Part shown: piece by piece, positions 16,381 to 24,420 of the stretch
Position numbering within the stretch: the stretch's first letter is position 1
Layout: each line of letters starts with the position of its first letter
NCBI RefSeq assembly: GCF_049532985.1
Contig: NZ_CP186693.1
Coordinates: 496,001-560,000, forward strand
Reading direction: 5' to 3'
Source of the DNA: Promicromonospora sp049532985
GTDB taxonomy: Bacteria; Actinomycetota; Actinomycetes; Actinomycetales; Cellulomonadaceae
Length of the DNA: 64,000 nucleotides
The notes under the pieces: generated by a model
What the model was told of the DNA's origin: nothing
What the model saw: only the letters and a program-made list of their open reading frames with translations
The model's database searches: none
Translations under genes and position numbers: made by a program

Positions 16381-16695
16381 ATGTCCTGGATCGTCCTCGT
16401 CGTCTCCGGTCTCCTCGAGGCCGTCTGGGCCACCGCGCTGAGCCGCTCCGAAGGGTTCAGCCACGTCGGCCCCACCATCGTCTTCGGCCTCGCGCTCGTC
16501 GCGAGCATGGGCGGGCTCGCGTTCGCGCTGCTGGAGCTGCCGGTAGGCACCGCGTACGCCGTCTGGGTGGGCATCGGCGCCGCTACCACCGTCGTCTGGG
16601 CGATGGTCACCGGCGCCGAACCCGTCTCCGTGGTCCGGGTGCTGCTCATCGCCGGGCTCATCGGCTGCGTCATCGGGCTCAAGCTGACGCACTGA
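16381..16695 (+). CDS. gdx: SMR-family guanidinium exporter (Gdx/SugE type)
   Basis: This 104-residue four-helix protein carries the SMR central Glu at position 13 (SGLLEAVWATAL) and the neighbouring Trp16 found in Gdx/SugE rather than the drug exporter EmrE. PVGTAYAVWVGIGA marks helix 3 and MVTGAEPVSVVRVLLIAGLIGCVIGLKL helix 4. It follows a guanidine-III riboswitch with its ribosome-binding site directly after the pseudoknot. It therefore very likely exports guanidinium in exchange for protons as a dual-topology homodimer. A drug-export role is the less likely alternative. Confidence 0.93.
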   Translation: MSWIVLVVSGLLEAVWATALSRSEGFSHVGPTIVFGLALVASMGGLAFALLELPVGTAYAVWVGIGAATTVVWAMVTGAEPVSVVRVLLIAGLIGCVIGLKLTH

Positions 16696-16726
16696 CCGCG
16701 GGCGGTCCGTCCCGACCGGCGCGACA

Positions 16727-17653
16727 ATGGCTGAGGTGACCGACCTCGACACCTGGACACCGACGACCTTCGCCCGCAACGGCGAGGTCGAGCTCGCCTA
16801 CGACCGGTTCGGCCAGGGTGGCGACGTACCCCTCCTGCTCATGATGGGCCTGGCCATCTCCCGGTTCTGGTGGCCGGACGGGCTCTGCCGGGCGTTCGCC
16901 GACCAGGGGTTCGACGTGGTCCGCTACGACCAGCGGGACGCGGGGGAGTCCACCCGGTTCGGCACCCCCCGCCAGAGGGGCCCGTGGAGCGGGCTGTTCG
17001 CCGGCGAGCCCGCGCCGTACACCGCGGAGGACGTCGTGGACGACGCCGCCGCCGTGCTCGACGCCGTCGGCATGGACCGGGCGGTCGTGCTCGGGCACTC
17101 GCTGGGCGGCATCGCGGCGCAGCGGTTCGCGCTGCGTCATCCCGGGCGGGTCCTCGCCCTGGTGTCGTGCGACGCCCCGCCCAGCGACGCCGAGGGGTAC
17201 GCCGCGCTGCGGTACGTGCGTCCCGGGCTGCTCGCCCGGATGGTGACCCGGCGGTTCCCGCCGGGGCGGGAGGGCGACGTCGCCGCGTCGCTCGCGGTCG
17301 CGAAGAGCATGGCCTCACCCGCCAACCCGTGCGACGAGACCGCGGCCCGGGACCGGATCGAGCGGGGTCTGGACCGGGGCCCGCGGGACACGCGCGCGCT
17401 GGGTCGCCAGCTCCGGGCGCGGTGGCGCGGGCCTGCGCTGCGTGACGTCGCCGTGCCGACGCTCGTCCTGCACGGCGAGGACGACCCGCTGATCCGGACG
17501 TCCGCCGCACGTGCCGTGGCGCGGGCGGTCCCGGGCGCCAAGCTGGTGCTGCTCGACGGGATCGGGCACGACCTGCCGCCCGCGTGCTGGGCGACGGTGG
17601 CTCAGGAGACCCGGAGGCTCGTGGAGCCGCGCGGTCAGTCCCGCGTCGCCTGA
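16727..17653 (+). CDS. Alpha/beta hydrolase (paralogue of 7153-8067)
   Basis: The 308-residue hydrolase has LLLMMGLAISRFWWPDG, VVRYDQRDAGEST, the nucleophile elbow GHSLGG, the acid in GEDDPLI and the His in GIGHDLPPA. It lies 31 bp after the SMR gene on the same strand and may share its transcript, but a link to guanidine metabolism is not shown by the sequence. Its last 19 bases overlap the convergent GntR gene. It resembles the other hydrolase throughout, which suggests an old duplication. Confidence 0.88.
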   Translation: MAEVTDLDTWTPTTFARNGEVELAYDRFGQGGDVPLLLMMGLAISRFWWPDGLCRAFADQGFDVVRYDQRDAGESTRFGTPRQRGPWSGLFAGEPAPYTAEDVVDDAAAVLDAVGMDRAVVLGHSLGGIAAQRFALRHPGRVLALVSCDAPPSDAEGYAALRYVRPGLLARMVTRRFPPGREGDVAASLAVAKSMASPANPCDETAARDRIERGLDRGPRDTRALGRQLRARWRGPALRDVAVPTLVLHGEDDPLIRTSAARAVARAVPGAKLVLLDGIGHDLPPACWATVAQETRRLVEPRGQSRVA

Positions 17654-18510
17654 TCGTCGAGCGCCAGCTCCCGCGCGAGGTCCAGCATCTCGCGACCCAG
17701 GGCGTCGAGCCGGGCGCGGAGGTCCGGCGTGCCGCCCGCCGGCGCGGGCCGGCCCGCCGGGGCGGGCAGGGTGCCGGGCCCCGGGATGTCGGGCTCGCTG
17801 ATCACCGCGATGTCGAACACCACCCGGTCGGCCCGGTGCCAGGTGCGGAACACCTCGACGGCCCGGGCGGACCCGTCGGTGCTGGTCCCCTCCAGGAGGA
17901 GCACCGGCGCGCCGACCGGGACCCGGAGGGCCTCGGCGGTGTCGGTGTCGGCCCCGACGGCGCGGACCTGGCGCTGCCCGGCCACGACGCGCGTGCCGAA
18001 CCGGCGCTGGATGGTCGCGTGCAGGGAGGCGTCGGTCAGCTCCTCGGCGCTCAGGTCCCCGAACTCGGCGGGCAGCCAGGTCTCGATGACGGCCAGCGGC
18101 TCGCCGTCGGTGCTGCGCAGGCGGCGCATCCGCAGCACGGTGGGAGAGCCGAGCACGCCGGTGGCCTCGGAGGCCGGCTCGGGGCCGAGCTCCAGGACCT
18201 GGGTGCTGACGTGCACCCCGCCGTCCTCCACCTGGGTGGAGAGACCCGGGACGCGCTGCACCAGGCGGTGCAGCTCCCCGCGCTCCCGGACGGTGGTGCC
18301 GCGCCCGCGGCGGCGCTCCACCAGCCCCTCCTGCTCCAGCGAGGCCAGCGCCTGGCGCACCACGGAGCGCGAGACGCCGTAGCGTTCCTGGAGCTCGGCC
18401 TCGGTGGGCACGTGGGCGCCGGGTGCGAGCGCGCGGCCCAGGATCTGGGCGCGCAGCTCGCCCGCGAGCCGCCGGTGCAGGGGCGTGCCGTCGGGGCCGG
18501 GAAGGGTCAT
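17635..18510 (-). CDS. GntR-family (HutC/UTRA) regulator of the acid-sugar operon
   Basis: The 291-residue protein has an N-terminal winged helix (LHRRLAGELRAQILGRALAPGAHVPTEAELQERYGVSRSVVRQALASLEQEGLVERRRGRGTTV) and a UTRA ligand domain (VLRMRRLRSTDGEPLAVIETWLP, LLLEGTSTDGSARAVEVFRTWHRADRVVFDI). It is the last gene of the KdgT-kinase-PdxA operon, 2 bp after the PdxA-like stop. It probably represses the operon through TTGT-N4-ACAA at 21841-21852, with an acid sugar or its phosphate as inducer (inference). Confidence 0.92.
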   Translation of the reverse strand: MTLPGPDGTPLHRRLAGELRAQILGRALAPGAHVPTEAELQERYGVSRSVVRQALASLEQEGLVERRRGRGTTVRERGELHRLVQRVPGLSTQVEDGGVHVSTQVLELGPEPASEATGVLGSPTVLRMRRLRSTDGEPLAVIETWLPAEFGDLSAEELTDASLHATIQRRFGTRVVAGQRQVRAVGADTDTAEALRVPVGAPVLLLEGTSTDGSARAVEVFRTWHRADRVVFDIAVISEPDIPGPGTLPAPAGRPAPAGGTPDLRARLDALGREMLDLARELALDDQATRD

Positions 18511-18512
18511 GG

Positions 18513-19544
18513 TCAGCTCGCGCTCTTCTGCGCCGTCTGCCAGACGTGGTCCCAGCCGGGCGCGAGCTCGGCGGCCCGCTCGATCGCCAGCACGAGGCTG
18601 GCCTCGCGGGCGATGCCCTGGCCGGCGATGTCGAACGCCGTGCCGTGGTCCACCGAGACGCGCACGACGGGCAGGCCCACGGTGATGTTCACGCCGTCGT
18701 CGCCGTACACGGCCTTGAACGGGGCGTGGCCCTGGTCGTGGTAGCAGGCGACCACCATGTTCCACTTCCCCTTGACGGCGGCGGGGATGAGCGCGTCGGC
18801 CGGGAGCGGGCCGTGGGCGTTGATGCCCCGGGCCCGGGCGGCCTTGACCGCGGGCGCCAGCACGTCGGCGTCCTCGTCGCCGAACAGCCGGTTCTCGCCG
18901 GCGTGCGGGTTCAGGCCGGCCAGCCCGATGGGCTCGTCCGGGCGGCCCAGGGCGGCGGTGAACGCGCCGGCCAGGTCGAGCACGTCGCGGGTGCGCTCGG
19001 GCGTCACGTCGTCGATCGCCTGCCGCAGCGACACGTGCGTGGTCAGGTGGAAGAAGTAGAGGTCGCCCGCGGAGAGCACGAGGCTGAAGTTCTTGACGCC
19101 GAACTCGTGCGCGAGCAGCTCGGTGTGTCCGGGCCACTTGTGCCCGCCGGCGTGCATCGCGGCCTTGTTCAGCGGCGGGGTGACGATGCCGTCGACCAGG
19201 CCCTCGCGGGCCAGGCGGCACGCCTCGACGACGAACCGGTAGGCGCCGTCGCCGGCCGCGGGGCTGAGCTCCCCGAGGGGCACGTCGCCGAGCGACGGGC
19301 CGGTCTGGAGCAGCTCGATGGTGCCCGGCGCGTTGGTGGCCTCGGCCGGGGTGGCGATGACGTGCACCGCGGCCGGGTCGCCGCCGATGGCCGAGACGGC
19401 ACGGCGCATCGCGTCGGCGTCGCCCACGACCACCGGGACGCAGCGCGCGCGCAGGTCGTCGTGGCCGAGCAGGGCCTTGGCGGTGATCTCCGGGCCGATG
19501 CCGGCGACGTCGCCCAGGGTGACGGCGAGGGTGGGGATGCTCAA
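18513..19544 (-). CDS. PdxA-family 4-phospho-acid dehydrogenase (PdxA2-like)
   Basis: The 343-residue enzyme shows PdxA marks: LAVTLGDVAGIGPEI at the start, the metal-binding His residues in PGHTELLAH, GLNPHAGENRLFG and CYHDQGHAPFKA, and SVDHGTAFDIAG at the end. Because it sits with a DUF1537 kinase and a KdgT permease it is probably the D-threonate/D-erythronate 4-phosphate dehydrogenase type rather than the vitamin B6 enzyme. It would oxidise and decarboxylate the phosphorylated acid to dihydroxyacetone phosphate. The 4-bp overlap with the kinase gene supports coupling. Confidence 0.9.
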   Translation of the reverse strand: MSIPTLAVTLGDVAGIGPEITAKALLGHDDLRARCVPVVVGDADAMRRAVSAIGGDPAAVHVIATPAEATNAPGTIELLQTGPSLGDVPLGELSPAAGDGAYRFVVEACRLAREGLVDGIVTPPLNKAAMHAGGHKWPGHTELLAHEFGVKNFSLVLSAGDLYFFHLTTHVSLRQAIDDVTPERTRDVLDLAGAFTAALGRPDEPIGLAGLNPHAGENRLFGDEDADVLAPAVKAARARGINAHGPLPADALIPAAVKGKWNMVVACYHDQGHAPFKAVYGDDGVNITVGLPVVRVSVDHGTAFDIAGQGIAREASLVLAIERAAELAPGWDHVWQTAQKSAS

Positions 19545-20758
19545 GGGTTTACCTCCTGGTGGGAAGAGTACGATCTCAGGTTCTCGAGGACGTCGACGAC
19601 GGTCCGGGCGGTGCCGAAACCACCGGCCTTGGTCACGACCGCGGTGCCGTCGAGGGGGCCGCCCTCGATGTGCCCGAGCGGTACGCCCTCGGCCACCGAG
19701 CCGACGACCCGCACGCTGCGGGCACCGAGCCGGGCGAGGACGGCGCGGGCGCCGTCGCCGCCCATGAGGACGAGGGCGTCGGGGCGGGAGCTGGTCGCGA
19801 CGGCGGCGGTGAGCTCGGCCAGGGCGTGCGCCGCCCGGGCGGCGTGCTCGCGGCCGGTGCCGGTGGGTTCCGGGGTCCGGACCAGGACCGTGCGGGGCTG
19901 GCCGACCCCGGGCGCCGCCGTGCGCGGGTCGGCGTCCGCGGTGTGCACCTGCGTGCCCGGTTCGGCGCGGACCAGCTCGTCCGCCTGCCGCAGGGACACC
20001 TCGTGCAGCGAGCTGAGCACCACCAGCACCCGCTCGGCGCCGGTCCGGGGCGGTTCGGGTGCCGCGGTGCCGTCGCCCCAGCGCGGGGCGAGCGCCGCCG
20101 CGAGGCCCGCCGAGCCGACGGGCACCGCCAGCGGCCCGAGCAGCGCGACCGCCTCGGCCAGCGCGCCCAGGTCCGCGTCCTCGGTGGCGTCCACGACCAC
20201 GGTGCCCCCGTCCCGGCCGGCGTCGGCCAGGCGGACGGCGAGGTCCTTCGCGTCGCCGTCGGACGGCACCCGGACGGCACCGGGCAGGAGCCTGGTCAGG
20301 TCGCTCTCGCGGACCGGCGTGACCGGGTCGCGCCCGGCCGCCGTCCCGGCGACGGGCGTGCCGTCCACGAGCAGCACGCCCTCACGCACGGTGCGCCCGA
20401 GCGCGGGATAGCTCGGGCAGACGACGGCGAACGCCGCCGGGTGCTGGGCGCGCCACGCGGTCAGCGCGCCGGCGACCTGCCCGGTCACGCTGCCGCGCAT
20501 CGTCGAGTCGATCTTCACGTAGAGCCGGCCGGCCCCGGCGGACACCAGCCCGCGCACGGCACCGGCGGTCGCGCGGGCGGCGGCGTCGTCGTCGAGGGGG
20601 CGGGCGTCGGTGACGACGGCGACCGCCGTCCGCTCGCCCGCGGGCGGCCGGGTGCCCAGCACGAGGTGGCTGCGCCACCCGGCGCGGGCGAACTGCACCA
20701 CGCAGTCGCCCGCTCCGGTGAGGTCGTCAGCGACGACCCCGACGGTGTCCTGGCTCAT
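19541..20758 (-). CDS. Four-carbon acid sugar kinase (DUF1537 family)
   Basis: The 405-residue protein begins VGVVADDLTGAGDCVVQFARAGW, the hallmark of the DtnK/OtnK/DUF1537 kinases. It has YVKIDSTMRGSVTGQVAGAL, VVCPSYPALGRTVREG and a C-terminal nucleotide-binding domain with LMGGDGARAVL and KAGGFG. It should phosphorylate D-threonate, D-erythronate or a related four-carbon acid at O4. Overlaps with both neighbours (permease upstream, PdxA-like downstream) show one coupled operon. The exact stereoisomer cannot be read. Confidence 0.9.
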   Translation of the reverse strand: MSQDTVGVVADDLTGAGDCVVQFARAGWRSHLVLGTRPPAGERTAVAVVTDARPLDDDAAARATAGAVRGLVSAGAGRLYVKIDSTMRGSVTGQVAGALTAWRAQHPAAFAVVCPSYPALGRTVREGVLLVDGTPVAGTAAGRDPVTPVRESDLTRLLPGAVRVPSDGDAKDLAVRLADAGRDGGTVVVDATEDADLGALAEAVALLGPLAVPVGSAGLAAALAPRWGDGTAAPEPPRTGAERVLVVLSSLHEVSLRQADELVRAEPGTQVHTADADPRTAAPGVGQPRTVLVRTPEPTGTGREHAARAAHALAELTAAVATSSRPDALVLMGGDGARAVLARLGARSVRVVGSVAEGVPLGHIEGGPLDGTAVVTKAGGFGTARTVVDVLENLRSYSSHQEVNP

Positions 20759-21798
20759 GCGGTGCCCCGCCCCTCGCCGTGCCCGTCGCCGGCCGGGACC
20801 GCCACGGGCTCGGCGTCGTCCGCCGGGGCGAGGCCGCCCTGGCGCTTGAGCACGATGGTGGCCAGGAGCGGGGCGAGGATCGCGCTGACCAGGACGGCCG
20901 AGGCGACCTGCGCCGTGGCGACCGCCACGTACGGCTCGAACGACGGGTCCACGCCACCGATGATCGCGGGCGTGGCGACGGCGTTGCCGGCCGTGGTCGC
21001 GGAGGCGATGGCGATGCCGGACCGCACCCCGCGCCGCAGGATGAACCGGTAGCCCGCGTAGGTCAGGGCGGCGGTCAGCAGCACCGCGAAGACGCCCACG
21101 AGGATGCCGCTCGCACCGCCGGTCACCACGTCGCGCAGGTCGATCCCGGTGCCCAGGGCGAACGCGAAGAACGGGATCACGATGTTCGGCACCGGCCGCA
21201 TGATCTCGGTCCAGCGCGGGTCGAGGTTGCCGACCACGAAGCCGAGCAGCAGCGGGATGATCGCGGCGAGGAACGCCGTCAGGGGGATGTCCGCCAGGCC
21301 GGAGGCACCGAGGAACAGCATCGAGATGAACGGGCCGTCGTTCAGGGCCGAGGCCATGTAGGCGCCGCGGTCCCGCTCGTCACCGTACTTGCCGGTGAAC
21401 GCGAGCCAGAGGCCGCCGTTGCTGTTGTCGACCGTGGCCATGAGCGCCAGGATCGACACCCCGAGGAAACCCTCGATCCCGAAGAAGTGACCGGCCAGCG
21501 CCACCAGCGCCGCCGGGATCAGGGACTTGGTCAGCAGCAGCGTGCCCGTCGCGGCCAGCACGGGGCCCGACGTGCGGGCCGTGATCTGCATGCCCGTGGC
21601 GAAGATGAGCACCGCGATGAGCGGCAGCGCCGAGTCCTTGAACAGGGCGGTCGTGAAGGAGCCGAGCTCCAGGAAGCCCGGGAAGAAGGTGCCCACGACC
21701 GAGCCGAGCACGAGCGGCACGAGCATCAGCCCGCCCGGGATCCTGTTCATCCAGTCGTAGAGGGGGACGGGTGACTTCGGTGAGTGCCCGGCATCCAT
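20755..21798 (-). CDS. 2-keto-3-deoxygluconate permease-family transporter (KdgT-like)
   Basis: The 347-residue membrane protein has about ten hydrophobic segments and KdgT signatures: IPGGLMLVPLVLGSVVGTFFPGFLELGSFTTALFKD, LIFATGMQI, ATVDNSNGGLWLAFTGKYGD, FFAFALGTGIDL and ASATTAGNAVATPAIIGG. In this operon it most likely imports the four-carbon acid sugar that the downstream kinase phosphorylates. It is the first gene of the operon, behind a GntR-type operator. A role in ketodeoxygluconate uptake linked to the pectate lyase at 36.7 kb is possible but less likely. Confidence 0.88.
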   Translation of the reverse strand: MDAGHSPKSPVPLYDWMNRIPGGLMLVPLVLGSVVGTFFPGFLELGSFTTALFKDSALPLIAVLIFATGMQITARTSGPVLAATGTLLLTKSLIPAALVALAGHFFGIEGFLGVSILALMATVDNSNGGLWLAFTGKYGDERDRGAYMASALNDGPFISMLFLGASGLADIPLTAFLAAIIPLLLGFVVGNLDPRWTEIMRPVPNIVIPFFAFALGTGIDLRDVVTGGASGILVGVFAVLLTAALTYAGYRFILRRGVRSGIAIASATTAGNAVATPAIIGGVDPSFEPYVAVATAQVASAVLVSAILAPLLATIVLKRQGGLAPADDAEPVAVPAGDGHGEGRGTA

Positions 21799-21833
21799 GG
21801 CGAACCTCTCGTTCGTACGCCGCCCGCGATGGC

Positions 21834-21875
21834 GGCGTAATTGTTAGGACAAGAAAGTACGGACGAAGTTACGCC
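21834..21875. promoter_or_regulatory. GntR-type operator and flanking repeat upstream of KdgT operon
   Basis: TTGT-TAGG-ACAA at 21841-21852 is an inverted repeat of the kind bound by GntR/HutC regulators. It is enclosed by a second inverted repeat, GGCGTAA (21834-21840) and TTACGCC (21869-21875). Both lie within 80 bp of the KdgT start. The operon's own GntR gene (17635-18510) is the likely ligand-dependent repressor. Confidence 0.6.
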
Positions 21876-21917
21876 ACTGCGCGAGCGCGAGCAAGTCCCG
21901 GCCCGTAGCGTGACCGG

Positions 21918-23069
21918 GTGACCGACGTGTGGACCTGGCCGGCCCGAGTGGGCGTACTCCTCGGGACCGGCCTCTTCGTCGCCCTCCTCGTGCCGATCCT
22001 CGTGGTCCAGGTACGGCGGTACGGGGCCATCAACCTGGTCCGGCTCGTCGGCGCCGCGGCGCTCGCGGTCTACGGCACCGCGCTGCTGGCCTACACCCTG
22101 CTCCCCCTGCCCAGCGGCGACCTGGCCGCATGGTGCGCCCAGTACGGGTACGACGGCGCCCAGCTCCGCCCGCTCCAGATCGTCGCCGACGTCCGCGAGC
22201 GCACGGCCGGCATGTCCCTCGGTGCGGCGGTCCGGGACATCTCGGTGCTGCAGGGCGTCCTCAACGTCGTCCTGTTCGTGCCCTGGGGCATCCTGGTGCG
22301 CCGCTACCTGGGCTGGGGACTGCTCGCCTCCGCGGCATCGGCGCTGGCGGCGTCCCTGCTCATCGAGACGGTTCAGTACACCGGTATCTTCGGCGTCGTC
22401 CCCTGCTCCTACCGCCTGGCCGACGTCGACGACCTGCTCACCAACACCCTCGGCGGCGTGCTCGGGGCGCTCGTGGCGCCCTGGGTGCTGCGCTGGATGC
22501 CCGGGGCGCGCGCCCTGGCCGCCACCCGCGGCGAACCGCGACCCGTGACGGTCTGGCGGCGCTGGCTCGGCATGCTGGTCGACGCCGCCGCGTACAGCGT
22601 GCTGGGCGGCGTCCTGGCCATGGGCTGGGGCCTGGCGTCCTACCTCACGGTGGGCACCATCCCGGCGGACACGCCCCTGCTGTGGCTGGGCACCAGCGTG
22701 CTGGCCTGGGTGCTCGTCTTCGGCCTGCCGCTGGTCACCGGCGGGGGCGAGTCGCTGGGCCAGCGCACCGTCTGGCTCGCCGTCGTCCCGCCCGACGGCG
22801 GCGCGCGGCTCGGGGCCGGGGCCCGCCTGCGGCGCGGGCTCGCCGGGGGAGCGCTCTGGGGCCTGCTGCAGACCCTCGCCGACGCCGCCACGATGCTCGA
22901 CGTCGGCGGGCTCACCTGGGCGGACGGCCTCAGCTCGCTGGTCGCCACCGTGCTGGTGGTCGCGGTCCTGTTCAGTGCCGGACGGCGCGGGCTCTCCGGG
23001 CGGGTGGCGCCCTACCGGCTCGTGGACGCGCGGTCCCCGGAACCCGCCGCGGCCGTCACGGCCCGCTGA
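21918..23069 (+). CDS. VanZ-RDD fusion membrane protein
   Basis: The first 190 residues are VanZ-like, with membrane segments and the motifs LLAYTLLPLP, NVVLFVPWGILVRR, SLLIETVQY and RLADVDDLLTNTLGGVLGALV. The second part (about residues 205-365) is an RDD domain (RWLGMLVDAAAYSVLGG, LVTGGGESLGQRTVWLAVV). VanZ-RDD fusions occur in actinobacteria; VanZ-like proteins affect glycopeptide sensitivity, but a resistance role here is unproven. The GTG at 21918 is the only start before the first membrane segment. It converges with the epimerase gene 4 bp away. Confidence 0.85.
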   Translation: MTDVWTWPARVGVLLGTGLFVALLVPILVVQVRRYGAINLVRLVGAAALAVYGTALLAYTLLPLPSGDLAAWCAQYGYDGAQLRPLQIVADVRERTAGMSLGAAVRDISVLQGVLNVVLFVPWGILVRRYLGWGLLASAASALAASLLIETVQYTGIFGVVPCSYRLADVDDLLTNTLGGVLGALVAPWVLRWMPGARALAATRGEPRPVTVWRRWLGMLVDAAAYSVLGGVLAMGWGLASYLTVGTIPADTPLLWLGTSVLAWVLVFGLPLVTGGGESLGQRTVWLAVVPPDGGARLGAGARLRRGLAGGALWGLLQTLADAATMLDVGGLTWADGLSSLVATVLVVAVLFSAGRRGLSGRVAPYRLVDARSPEPAAAVTAR

Positions 23070-23073
23070 GCCG

Positions 23074-24420
23074 TCAGTCCTGCCCGACCCGGCCCAGCAG
23101 GTGCCGCAGGGCAGGCTCCAGCAGCGGGTGCCGGAACCGGTGGCCCGCCGCGAGCAGGGCGGCGGGGTAGACCTGCTGGCTCGCCTCCGCGAGCTCGGCC
23201 GCGCCCTGGCGGCCCAGCAGCAGGCGGGGTCCCGCGCCGGGCACGGGCACCAGGGCGGGCCGCCGCAGCACCCGCGCGAGCGTGGCGGCGTAGGCGTCGT
23301 CGCGCACCGGGTGCGGCGCGACGGCGTTGACCGGCCCGGACAGCGCGACGTCGTACAGGGCACGGTGGTAGACGTCCACCAGGTCGTCGATGCCGATCCA
23401 GGACCGCCAGGCCCGCCCGTCACCCAGCCGGCCGCCCAGCCCGGACGTGAACAGCGGGCGGTACAGGCGCAGCGTGCCGCCGCGCGGGGACTGCACCAGC
23501 CCCGTGCGCACGCTGACCACCCGCAGGCCGGCGTCGGCGGCGCTCGCGGCGGCCTGCTCCCAGTCGGCGACCACGTCGGCGAGGAAGCCGTCGCCGCGCG
23601 GGCTGCCCTCGGTGAGCTCCTCGTCGCCGCCGTCGGGACCGTAGTACCCGATCGCGGAAGCGGTCACCAGCACGGACGGCCCGTCCGTGGTGCGCGCCGC
23701 CAGCTCCGCCAGGGCGCGCGTGGGGCCGATCCGGGAGTCGCGGACGGCGGCGCGGTGCTCGGCCGTGAACCGGCCGGCGATCGACGCGCCGGCCAGGTGG
23801 ACCACGGCGTCCACGCCACGCAGCAGGTCCTCGGCGGGGGTGTGCGGGTCCCAGTGCCGTTCGTCCGGGCCGTGCGGGGTGCCGCGCACGAGCCGGACCA
23901 CCCGGTGGCCCGCGGTGGTGAGGAACGGGGTGAGGGCGCTGCCCACGAGGCCGTGGCTACCCGTCATCGCGACGACCAGCGGCCGGTCGCCCGCCTCCCG
24001 GGCCGTGGCCTGCGCCGCCAGGTCCAGCCCGAGCTGCCGGTGCCGGTAGGCGAACATCGGGCGCAGCAGAGCCTCGGGTACGTCGGTGTCCACGGTGTCC
24101 GTGACGCGGGTGCGCGCCCCCTCGTCGCGGAAGTCGTGCGTGTGGCGCCACCGCACGGCCCAGCTCAGGGGCGGCGAGACCAGCTCGTCCACGAACCGCC
24201 GCGGCGGGTCGTACGCCGAGTGCCGGGCCACCCAGCGCAGGCCGAGCGGCAGGCCGAGCACGGCCTCGCCGTCGGCCAGGGACGTCGCCTCCCGCAGCAC
24301 GCGCACGGGCTGCCACGGGGGCGTGAGGCGCTCGATGGCCCCCGGTCGCTGGTGCCAGGTGAAGACCTCGGGTCGTGGGTGCCCCACGACGCCGGAGAAG
24401 GTGTGCGGTTCCTTGGTCAC
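23074..24420 (-). CDS. SRPBCC-TIGR01777 epimerase fusion (YfcH-like)
   Basis: The 448-residue protein joins an N-terminal SRPBCC/cyclase-like domain (about residues 1-140; FTWHQRPGAIERLTPPWQPV, WAVRWRHTHDFRDEG) to an NAD(P)-binding epimerase domain. The latter has VAMTGSHGLVGSALTPFLTTAGHRVVRLVRG, DAVVHLAGASIAGRFT, TASAIGYYGPDG and the C-terminal PVNAVAPHPV. The GTG at 24420 overlaps the crtEb stop (GTGA), so it is read as the last cistron of the carotenoid operon. Whether it modifies carotenoids is unknown; such fusions are also found elsewhere in actinobacteria. Confidence 0.88.
   Translation of the reverse strand: MTKEPHTFSGVVGHPRPEVFTWHQRPGAIERLTPPWQPVRVLREATSLADGEAVLGLPLGLRWVARHSAYDPPRRFVDELVSPPLSWAVRWRHTHDFRDEGARTRVTDTVDTDVPEALLRPMFAYRHRQLGLDLAAQATAREAGDRPLVVAMTGSHGLVGSALTPFLTTAGHRVVRLVRGTPHGPDERHWDPHTPAEDLLRGVDAVVHLAGASIAGRFTAEHRAAVRDSRIGPTRALAELAARTTDGPSVLVTASAIGYYGPDGGDEELTEGSPRGDGFLADVVADWEQAAASAADAGLRVVSVRTGLVQSPRGGTLRLYRPLFTSGLGGRLGDGRAWRSWIGIDDLVDVYHRALYDVALSGPVNAVAPHPVRDDAYAATLARVLRRPALVPVPGAGPRLLLGRQGAAELAEASQQVYPAALLAAGHRFRHPLLEPALRHLLGRVGQD

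Noticed and set aside
18513..19544. Vitamin B6 synthesis gene pdxA
   Set aside because: Operon context with a DUF1537 kinase, permease and GntR regulator points to acid-sugar catabolism, and actinobacteria mainly use PdxS/PdxT.
20755..21798. Pectin-degradation transporter linked to the pectate lyase
   Set aside because: The permease gene overlaps the acid-sugar kinase gene and has a GntR-type, not LacI-type, operator; the lyase is 15 kb away.
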